Shown here: positions 1 to 8,867 of the stretch, one piece after another
Numbering within the stretch: position 1 is the stretch's first letter
Layout of the letters: each line of letters begins with the position of its first letter
Assembly: GCF_000003605.2 (NCBI RefSeq)
Contig: NW_003121421.1
Span: 1-21,789, forward strand
From: Saccoglossus kowalevskii
Taxonomy: Eukaryota > Hemichordata > Enteropneusta > Harrimaniidae
DNA: 21,789 nt
Reading direction: 5' to 3'
Notes under the pieces: generated by a model
Told to the model about the DNA's origin: nothing
The model's input: only the letters and a program-made list of their open reading frames with translations
The model's database searches: none
Made by a program: the position numbers and the translations under genes

Positions 1-56
1 ACGAAGTATGATGATGGTATAACAATAGACGAAGTATGATGATGGTATAACAATAG
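1..56. repeat. 28-bp tandem repeat, two identical copies at window edge
   Basis: Positions 1-28 and 29-56 are identical, each starting ACGAAGTATGATGATGG. The similarity stops after 56, where the next bases read ATGTGG. Because the first copy begins at base 1, the array probably continues leftwards outside the window, so copy number cannot be judged. Identity of the two copies suggests a recent duplication or ongoing homogenisation. No coding content is seen. Confidence 0.9.
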
Positions 57-772
57 ATGTGGTAATCATTTTGTAATGTAATTTACACAATGCACCCAAT
101 GTTTTACTGATGCTAATACTGTTGGCTGTTGTATGCAGTCAACGTAAGTTACAACGATTTCCGCACTCATATATGTATATTTTGTTTGTAATGGATATCC
201 CTGCATAATTGGGCGGTCATTTCCCTGAACCGTTTTGACAACATTCCCGAGCAGAATCACCGCGTTTTTCACATTTTAAGATTTAAAAGACGAAGTTATT
301 AACATAGCCATCCTAAAAATACTTGGTGTCGGCGAGTACATTACATTGAAAATAATGTTGATCGTATACAGTAGTGGTACAATTCTGTCAGCCAATCGCC
401 CATCAAAGAATTATCGATAATCATCGATATGCTTATTCAGCATCATGTTAAATCACGTGATAATAAATATGAAAGTGATAAACGAGGATGGATTGGGATG
501 TATTGTCATATATTGAAATACGTCAAAAACACATGACCTGTTTTCAATCAGTCATAATGTCCGGATTAGAATCATATGATATTACACTCATAATTCAGTC
601 ACATCTGTTTGTGATTTTCAATATCTGCAAAAATAGTAAATACGATTTGAATAAGGTCAACGAACTGTTTAATAAATTACTGCAGGGAGCAAAGTGTGTT
701 TTTACTTGCAACCAAATAAAACTTTTATTTTATACGTTGGTTTTATAACAAATCAGCCCGATTGCTGTTTTG
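57..772. other. AT-rich non-coding stretch
   Basis: No recognisable gene. An 86-codon open frame starts at 488 on the + strand, but it has no familiar domain and its length is within what random AT-rich DNA yields. A 7-bp-arm palindrome (TATCGAT, 4-base loop, ATCGATA) lies at 412-429 and resembles a TATCGATA-type element. A CACGTG E-box lies at 454-459. Both are motif matches only. Confidence 0.6.
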
Positions 773-820
773 ACTTCTTTGCAGGTGAAGCTCATTACTT
801 CTTTACAGGTGAAGCCCATT
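773..820. repeat. 24-bp tandem duplication carrying a 3' splice-site-like motif
   Basis: Positions 773-796 and 797-820 are two adjacent 24-bp copies with two differences. Each contains a short pyrimidine tract followed by AG and GTGAAG (CTTCTTTGCAG and CTTCTTTACAG). This resembles a duplicated splice acceptor. No convincing donor follows within a plausible exon length, so an exon is not called. Confidence 0.8.
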
Positions 821-977
821 ACGTTGGATACAAATATAATTTTGAATTTTGTATTGCGACAGTTTAGCACAGTGCAGTGTCATCAATCATCCAATCCAAT
901 TAATATATGCCCGCATTAAATTGTTATAAATGTGTCAGTCAATACTGATAACGTAAACGTTGGTATGGTCTTGGAGA

Positions 978-1000
978 TGGTGGTGGTGGTGGGAGGGGGG
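978..1000. repeat. GGT-rich microsatellite with G-run
   Basis: A short run of GGT triplets passes into a run of G residues at about 978-1000. It is a simple low-complexity tract in otherwise AT-rich sequence. The G-runs could in principle favour a non-B structure, but the tract is short. Confidence 0.7.
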
Positions 1001-1191
1001 AATTTGTAAGATATCTTAAAGTCGTGCAACCGAACAAGACACTGGCAACGGATGTAGACTGTGTGCACGCAATCCATGATTTCAGTACTCAGACTTCTAT
1101 TCATGAATTACAACAATATGAGTAATACCCCGGATAATGTAGTGCTAATATATATAGAATATAACTCGCGTGATAATGAAGTGCAATGTAT

Positions 1192-1203
1192 CACGTGACG
1201 TCA
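1192..1203. promoter_or_regulatory. Composite E-box and CRE motif
   Basis: CACGTGACGTCA fuses a palindromic E-box (CACGTG, 1192-1197) with a full palindromic cAMP-response element (TGACGTCA, 1196-1203), sharing two bases. A full CRE binds CREB/ATF-type bZIP proteins and CACGTG binds bHLH factors in animals. A TATA-like run lies about 40 bases upstream, but no gene start is recognisable nearby. The call rests on motif identity alone. Confidence 0.3.
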
Positions 1204-1802
1204 TATTAAAGACAGCCTGGGAGGAAATGTGATTGATACCGCGTGGTGGGCTTTCCATGTCGCTAATACGTATATGTAAAGTGTATGTATTCATCCAAGA
1301 ATGAATAGTTTGCTGCAATCTTCTAGCGGTTTTGGAGAGATCACGCCTATGGATTATATTGTCTGCATTTCATTTTCAAATTAAATGCAAATAAATACAA
1401 TCCAGATATTAGTGATTCACCTTTTATGCTGTGCTAGTGGGAAACTTCAGCAAGATGCTGTAAATGTGGGTTCGCATATAATGGAACAATATACGTGTAT
1501 TTTCCTTGTTTTTTTAAGCACATCGACATGCATTTCGACATGATTGTACTTTGTGCAAAGAGAATACAACTATTGCCAATTAAAAAAAAAAAAATAGAAC
1601 GAGGCAATCGGATATATCGTTGGAAAACACGTACAGCAAAAGAAGTGTACCAAGACCCGAGTTTTATTTAGTTGTCGTCTGCAGTTCTGATGAATATAGA
1701 ATTGCTTGCTGACAGTATGAATCAATACAGAAATTTTGACATTTAAATACATGTATCGATTTATATTGCTGATGTCAACTATCACATTATTAAGTACGTT
1801 TT

Positions 1803-1826
1803 ATCCTTGAAACCTATTTCAAGGAT
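1803..1826. repeat. Perfect 10-bp hairpin with 4-base loop
   Basis: ATCCTTGAAA at 1803-1812 is exactly complementary to 1817-1826, with CCTA between. No U-run or neighbouring gene gives it a role, and small palindromes of this size are not rare in AT-rich DNA. Confidence 0.7.
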
Positions 1827-4800
1827 ATCTTATTCGGTACGTTATTAGCCATGCACATCATGTTTTTAAATGTCCCCACAGAAATACGACGCGTAGATAA
1901 TTAGCGGCATAGAGAAAATAGCGGTAAATCGTTTATGGTCATGTAGATAGATTGTACGAATACAGAGCCCACAACGATCGTCGGCGTTGATAGTTAGAAA
2001 ATTAGTCCACGTTGCATTTTGCCGTCTGTATAGCGCAGTATGTAAAGCGTTGTCTAGCAAGGACATAGTACCAACTCCATAGAAATATATAGATAGTACA
2101 GGAGATGTTTTGAGCACGTCTGGCAATCTAGACGGCTGCAATATTACATCATGAATATTAAAACTGAAGCATTTATTTCTGCTCATAGAAAACGCGTATT
2201 TGAATAAACAATTCAAAATCTACTTTGCCGCTGGTGTATGCCATTTAAGCATATATTTTATGGTACGTTAGCAGCACGTAGTGCAATAAAATATATAATA
2301 CTTTGATAGGAATCAATATGTTACGTTGCAAGCCGCTTGTGGTATTTATTATTCATTAGTAATTGCCTTGGTCAAAACTAAAACAACTGGGGGACATATG
2401 AACAACTAGTTACACTACAAATGTATATATATTCCATGTCAAAGATTTAAATGTTCTCTCTGCTCATGTACATCTATACCTGCTCCAAATGTCAGCTGAT
2501 ACATTACCGAATTTTTTTTTAAAAATGAATCTGGCAAGGTATGTTTGCGGATAGGGAAACAGTTATGTTCGATATAGACAGATGTGGTGTTACATTATCT
2601 AATGCACGCAGTGACGTTGTTATCTCTGATCAGTATACAGCTCAAGTTACCGTACATATCGATCTTAAAAGGAACGCGTGTTTTTATCTACGGCGTGATC
2701 CGATCCTAAGAGTGATGTATCTCCAACATTCTTGTTCAAACGAGTTAGACATGGAATTGATATTTATTTGCTGCGAGCGACGTGCGTTACATTAACATAT
2801 ATTTTGCTAGCAAGATGTGATGCAATATTGTAAACGTTAACAAAACTGCCATGCAGCCATATTAGTATATTTTACAGATGTAATTCTTTTTTTTATCTTG
2901 ATTTGTACACGCTATTGATATCGCATCCAATTTATGTGTTAACTGTGTTCAGTAATAAATGTGAACACCGACTAAGTACATACGCTGCATTTGCCCATCT
3001 AATCCCATATATGTTGAGTCAGTAATGGTGTTGGTTCTAGTTCAGATTTTGTTGAACATTCAACATACTACTTTTAACGCGATTCGGAGTTTGATGGCGA
3101 CGTCTGATCACAATGAAAACTGATGACGTTACACGCAAATCTCAGTAGCCTATAATAGAAACATGGCCATTGCACACTTATATCAAGTAACGTTAAACGT
3201 TCAAAACGTTGCGAATAAACTATTGATAAGTAACATCACTAAGGTGTGTGGTCATTATTTTGTACAGGTAAAGTTGTAAATATGCATTTGTCAGATCCTC
3301 GGTGTTTTATTCATATCAAATATATATCCAGTTATCCATTGATGTATGCTATGGAATTGTATCTTTATTTGTTTGATTGCCGTCTTGGCATATCAGTCTA
3401 TACGTTACCTTGTGACTGTTGCAGTGTTTCCAAGACAATTATCTTTACATTTGTTGATGTTCTGATTTGAGTTTCCAAAACACATCACGATGTGAAATAT
3501 GTTTATTTAGTTGGCTTGGAGTTTATATAACGTCGATGTCCGTTTATGGTGTTCCAGTCTCGTTAATATAAAACTAAACAATGGTACATAATCGAACAAT
3601 TATGTAAATCTTTGTTTTTACATTCATCTCGAAAATAATGTGTCTTTATCTGTGCTCTGTGTACCGTACAAATGTCTTACAATAGTAGTTAAATACAGAT
3701 ATTGTATATAACAGAATCACATGGGTCAAATATTAGGACATCTGTGTTGACAAACATTGATTTTCCCATGCACTTTTCTAATGAAATCACAGGTAGGAGT
3801 TTTGACCTGGGCGTGACTGTCACTAATTACCGTTGGCGACTTCTTCGATACCTTGCAATAACCAAAATATTGCCTAATTAAAACTTGGCAACCTCTCAGT
3901 CTGTACTTTTTGGTCTACAAAGTAGTCAAAGTTGCCGTCTTTGTTTATATATGACCCATATCTCGCACGGGCGTTGCGTGACGACCATCGCTCTTAAACC
4001 CCCAAACACCCAATAATTTTCTTATCATCTAGTGGATCCACTCTGTTCGGAGTGTGGATCCTCCAGTCAGTCGAACCTTGAGTACCAGTCACTCAATCTA
4101 TTGTGCTATAATCGTTACTTGGTTTACAATACATGTACATTCATCCCATGGATACTCGTCCAATGACCGGACGTCCAGTATGCAATTAGGGGCGACACCT
4201 CGGCACGCAGCACGACTAACTATCGGACATGTGTACGTGTAGTGTTCGGGCAATAAATCGTACCTGGTCTGGGCTGTTATTAGTTTATACTGTTATAATA
4301 AAAACAGCAATAAATCGTTTGTGCTCAACACGCAATTCTTTTTTTATTACAATCCTCACACCTCGTAAAACAAGTCATAGAACGATGCTTACTAGTGAAG
4401 ATGATTCAGTGTAATGCAAATTTCTCTGAAGCCATAAATACAAAACAGATTCATCACGCAATAACCGGTAAACCCACCAATTTACAGACATATGAATTGA
4501 TGAGTGAATGTGACATGAATGCATTTGGCATGGCATAATTATTTGAATACGTAAATATAATTGTCATCATAAGAGTGCACAATTGGAGGTAATTTCAATG
4601 ATGCAAAATATGAAATACGTATTCTCTGCAAAGAGTCATTCCCATCACATCTCAACTATACCCAGAATCTCGTTTGGACAACGTGTTTTGAGATTTAGAC
4701 TATATATTTTGTCTCACATCGACAATCACGTCGCAAGATGAGCTTTAAATTCTATGGCACTACAAAAATAAATGATTTAGTTGCGAAGTCAGATATCGGG

Positions 4801-6214
4801 ATGATATTCAATATATCTCACAGCAAAACAATGTGATGGTTCATCATGTTGTGATTTTACCATGATCATTAATATATAGAGTTCGATACAGTGAAGTATT
4901 TGACCTTGAGGCAAAAACGTGCATTCGCAATACAGTTTGTGCGACTAAGCCCGTGGGTTCTGTCTGATTTACTATAAATGATTAAAGTCGATGAAAAAAA
5001 CAGCATAGAAATGAAATATTTATAGAACGAGATCTGCCAATTGCAGTTAATCCGCATAAATGTCGTTCGATCATGTGAAATTCTATTTATTTTGAAGTAA
5101 CTCTTTTTTTTCTAGACTCGTAAACGGCTGAAGGACAATAATCAATAGAATCTCCGGCTGACAATGAGTTTGTGAACACATTTATTACGGTGCAGTTTAA
5201 AGCAGGGACTATATTGCTAGAGACGTGGTAATTCAATGTATACCTTAATAACTGTCCCTGTCCTGTAGTTTTCTGAGGAAATTCATGTTTATAGTCCATT
5301 GTCATGTCAGTTGGAGATATCGTGATGTTCAAATGATAACGCGCCATAGTCGTCGCGTTTGAATATACGACATTTGAAAGCCGCATAGAACACCACATGG
5401 TTCAATAACTGTGGCATGTCAATTTGAAAGGGAGCAAATAAACCAACACAATAACAGATTTTGTGTTATTAAGTCACACATAGTGCCAGCTTTATATTAT
5501 AACGACAATACCAATCAACCAGTTCATCACAAAACAACCACCAATGACTATGTTTTCCCTCTATATTCCAGCAAGTCGTTTGCTTTCATATTTGCCGTCA
5601 GAGCTTCATCACAATGACTTATACGAGCATACACCTCACTTGGATTGTATTCTTGTACACAACATAATTATTTTGAACATCTCCCCGTGTCCAAAACTGT
5701 CCAATACAATATTTATTTGAAGATGATAGGAAGAGACGAGTTAAAATAACACAACATCATTGGAAAGATAAACTCAATCATGATCTTGTTCAGATACCAT
5801 GGCAACATCAATCAAGTCCACAATGTAATATGCCATATGTGCTTGCCATATGTTTCAAGAATAAACGAATAAGAATGCATAGTTTGAAAATCGGATCGTA
5901 CCATCCTATGTATTCATGTGAACTCTGAATAACCCTATGAAACAATTACGATGTGAGATGTACATGCCTTCAACATTGCAAAATATCAACCCCTCTCTTT
6001 GCCATTAATGTATTCAACTTGTCAACAGAGCATTCATCGAACGCGTTATTATAATTAAGCGAGATAAAATATAGGGTTAAGAGGATTTGATTCGTAGCAT
6101 GCATATGCCACTATACAGTATTACTATTCAACACTCTTCGGTAATTTAACTGAGGTGATTGGTTGTAATGTTTTAACGTATAAACATGATTATGTGATTG
6201 TCTATATATATATA

Positions 6215-6287
6215 AACGTATAACGTCTTTTTCAACATAGTCTGCATAATATATATGCAGGCTATGTTGAAAAAGACGTTGTACGTT
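6215..6287 (+). repeat. Near-perfect 34-bp-arm inverted repeat (long hairpin)
   Basis: The arms are 6215-6248 and 6254-6287, with a five-base spacer. Thirty-two of 34 positions are complementary as DNA. Both exceptions (6221 with 6281, 6241 with 6261) place T opposite G, so a + strand transcript would pair along all 34 positions with two G-U wobbles, whereas a minus transcript would have A-C mismatches. Similarity ends sharply on both sides. The total length, 73 nt, is in the range of a microRNA precursor, but the stem is unusually complete and the loop very short. It may equally be a palindromic mobile-element remnant or a siRNA-type hairpin. No expression evidence is available. Confidence 0.85.
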
Positions 6288-7015
6288 GAGTTGTTATTCT
6301 AGATGACTGTGTACACATGTTTCACTCACGTCGTGACTCCAATTTTACGGTACATCGGATTAGTGAAAGCTCTCAAATACTTCTGACAAGACAGCTATGC
6401 TGTAGATGCATTCGAGTGCGAGAAAGCATTTTTTATCTTTAATACGACAAATGTCTAACATTTTATTTTGAAGTGTGCGTATTTTTTCAAATAACCTTGG
6501 AAACCCTGAGTACATTTTGACTGAGGAGATTTGATAACGTCAAACGTATAATCTGTTTACTTGGAGGGGTACAGTACGCATGCCCAGGAGGGTTCACAAA
6601 ATCTGGCGTATTGTTATGCACATGGAGTACTGAGAATAACATTAAATGTGTATAGAAACTTGAACATTTTCAGAAACGAGTACACTGGAAAAAGAAATAA
6701 AAAATTTAATCGTTTAAATTGAATTACCTTGCTCGATCCGAAAATGCAAAAGAGCCGATCAGTTAGGAAGTACGATTAATTATCATGCAGTGTGATGATA
6801 TAAAATTATATCAATGAAAAGCACAGAAGTAGATATAGCACGGAAACTATCATACATATAATCACATTGCTGTCACATTTGGTTGTCACGTTATACTGCC
6901 TGAACTCACGGCGTAAGATATCACAGCAGGCAAACACTAGTTCAATGCAATCCACATGCCTGTAAACCCAGCATGTCATATGCGTATAAACTAACTTGTT
7001 TTCTTTTTCATACAG
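6288..7015. other. Non-coding stretch, likely intron upstream of exon candidate
   Basis: No gene is recognisable. Its right end has the layout of an intron 3' end: a CTAAC branch-point-like motif at 6991-6995, then a pyrimidine-rich run (TTGTTTTCTTTTTC), then ACAG ending at 7015. The branch A to AG distance is about 21 bases, a usual spacing in animal introns. Confidence 0.5.
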
Positions 7016-7075
7016 GCAGTCGTGACAGGGAGTAGTGGGATATACATGGCGAAAAATGAAAAGGTCGAGTCCATG
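7016..7075 (+). CDS. Candidate internal coding exon, 60 bp
   Basis: The segment is bounded on the left by a branch-point-like CTAAC (6991), a strong pyrimidine tract and CAG at 7013-7015, and on the right by ATG|GTAAGTG at 7073-7082, a near-ideal U1-matching donor. Its length is exactly 60 bp, divisible by three. Only the frame that splits no codon at the borders is open; the other two have stops (TGA or TAG) within 30 bases. The open frame gives 20 residues beginning AVVTGSS and ending EKVESM. A symmetric exon of this type can be skipped without shifting the frame, so it could be an alternative cassette. I do not recognise the protein. No partner exon is visible in the window, which would mean introns longer than several kb on each side. 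A cryptic exon or chance combination of splice motifs remains possible. Confidence 0.5.
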
Positions 7076-7160
7076 GTAAGTGATTTATGAATCACTGAAT
7101 AAATTGAGAGAATGCAGTTAAAAGTTGTGCCCATTGTTACGTTTTCTTTTCAACGAAAGT

Positions 7161-8340
7161 GTTCAGATGCTGTGTCAATGTTTACTAGTGAGTACAGTTG
7201 CTGTGTCAATGTTTACCAGTGAGTACAGTTGCTGTGTCAATGTTTACCAGTGAGTACAGTTGCTGTGTCAATGTTTACCAGTGAGTACAGTTGCTGTGTC
7301 AATGTTTACCAGTGAGTACAGTTGCTGTGTCAATGTTTACCAGTGAGTACAGTTGCTGTGTCAATGTTTACCAGTGAGTACAGTTGCTGTGTCAATGTTT
7401 ACCAGTGAGTACAGTTGCTGTGTCAATGTTTACCAGTGAGTTCAGTTCATGAGTCAATATTTACCAGTGAGTTCAGTTCCTGTTCCAATATTTACCTGTG
7501 AGTTCAGTTCCCGAGTCAATGTTTAACATTGAGTTCTGTTTCTGTGTTAATGTTTAACAGTGAATTCAGTTCATGAGTCAGTTTTTACCTGCGAGTTCAG
7601 TTCCTGAGTCAATGTTTAACAGAGAGTTCGGTTCCTAAGTCAATCTTTACCAGTGAGTTCAGTTCCTGAGTCATTGTTTAACAGTGAGTTCAGTTCTTGA
7701 GTCAATATTTACCCGCGAGTTCAGTTCCTGTGTCAATATTACCCGCGAGTTCAGTTCCTGTGTCAATATTACCCGCGAGTTCAGTTCCTGTGTCAATATT
7801 ACCTGTTAGTTCAGTTCCTGAGTCAATGTTTAACAGTGAGTTCAGTTCCTGTTCCAATATTTACCAGTAAGCTCAGTTGCTGTTCCAATATTTACCAGTG
7901 AGTTCAGTTCCTGAGACAATATTTACCTGTGAGTTCTGTTCCTGAGTCAATATTTAACAGTGAGTTCTGTTCCTGAGTCAATATTTAACAGTGAGTTGTT
8001 TCTGAGTCAATGTTTAACAATGAGTCCTGTTCCTGAGTCAATGTTTAACAATGAGTCCTGTTCCTGAGTCAATGTTTAACAATGAGTCCTGTTCCTGTGC
8101 TAATGTTTAGCAGTGAGTTCAGTTCCTGTGTCAATATTTACCAGTGAGTTCAGTTCCTGTGTCAATATTTACCTTTCCATTGAGTTTAGTTCATGAGTCA
8201 ATATTTACCAGTGAGCTCTGTTCTTGAGTTAATATTTAATAGTGAGTCCTGTTCCTGTGTTTATATGTACCTGTCCAGTGAGTTCAGTTTCTGTGTCAAT
8301 ATTTACCAGTGAGTTCAGTTCCTGTGCCAATATTTACCAG
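7161..8340. repeat. 31-bp minisatellite, about 38 units, graded divergence
   Basis: A 31-bp unit is repeated head to tail, with core GTTGCTGTGTCAATGTTTAC and the junction CCAGTGAGTACA. The first eight or so units (about 7190-7440) are almost identical. Later units diverge (GTTCCTGAGTCAATATTTA-type). Two local expansions are visible: three identical 30-bp one-base-deleted units at 7711-7800, and three copies of an ACAATGAGTCCTG variant near 8007-8095. Two late units carry a few extra bases near the ACC/CCA junction (near 8172 and 8272). If the upstream exon is real, the array lies in its downstream intron, about 85 bases past the donor. More than 20 units contain GTGAGT on the + strand, a 5' splice-site-like hexamer. 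Confidence 0.95.
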
Positions 8341-8668
8341 TTTTTACTTTTTTAAACGTCTCACTACCTAAGATGTTATATGAATAATTAATAGTTAAAG
8401 CGGGGGAGTCGTCACCTGCGCAGACACAATTTGAGAACAGCAATATTGCAGTACGAAAAACAACGACATGGTGTTTAATATATATTTCTGTCACAGGGTG
8501 CTAGTTGGGTTGAGCTAAGGTTTCAAATTGTCCCAAACAAATGACACCCATAACACCCCTGTGAACTGGGTCCTTTAATAATTCGAAACTTAAGACAGTT
8601 GTATAATTTATATGCGACATAAACAACAAGTACACGCTACACGAGTAAGGCTTAAACAACGTACTTTA
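8341..8668. other. Unassigned spacer
   Basis: No open frame or RNA gene is recognised. An acceptor-like TTTCTGTCACAG precedes GGTGCTAG near 8500, but no donor follows. On the minus strand GTGTGGAATAAAG (AATAAA near 8664-8669) resembles a polyadenylation signal, without an identifiable transcript. Confidence 0.5.
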
Positions 8669-8867
8669 TTCCACACACCTAAAAGATGGGCAGGAAATGC
8701 CTGACCCGTTACAAGGGGTAGTGGGGTACACGTTGTTTTGTTACACAAAAATATAACACTAGAAATATAATTCAGTAATAATATTGTAATATTTCCACAC
8801 GGGAAAAGGGTAGGAAAGAAATGCCAAACCCTCTATAAAGGGGTAGTGGATTACGTTATACTATTAC
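8669..8867. repeat. Diverged tandem duplication of a ~75-bp segment
   Basis: Copy one is 8669-8744 and copy two is 8793-8867, offset by 124 bp. Shared blocks are TTCCACAC, AAAAG, GG..GGAAA, ATGCC, ACCC and the exact run AAGGGGTAGTGG, followed by TAC..GTT. In both copies GGG.AGG faces a downstream CC..CCC across an A-rich loop, so a small GC stem is possible in each. GGGAAATGCC appears a third time at about 8868-8877. The segment is richer in G and C than its surroundings. The family is not recognised; it could be a piece of an LTR or a non-autonomous element. Confidence 0.65.

Larger units (their letters stand above)
821..6214. other. Long AT-rich stretch without recognisable genes
   Basis: About 5.4 kb with frequent stops in all frames. 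The longest open frames are on the minus strand near 1866-2216 (about 106 codons from its first ATG) and at 5087-5398 (103 codons with ATG). Neither resembles a known family. At this AT content one or two frames of this size are expected by chance over 22 kb and six frames. Minor features are a GGT-rich tract near 978-1000, a perfect 10-bp hairpin at 1803-1826, 11-bp inverted arms at 2251-2261 and 2286-2296, and an imperfect GGATCCAC hairpin at 4034-4062. Confidence 0.6.

Noticed and set aside
1866-2216. Minus-strand 116-codon frame as a gene
   Set aside because: It begins with TTG rather than ATG, has no recognisable domain, and its length is expected once or twice by chance in this much AT-rich DNA.
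5087-5398. Minus-strand 103-codon frame with ATG as a small gene
   Set aside because: No family, signal peptide, splice or promoter context was recognised; length is compatible with chance. It was left in the non-coding description.
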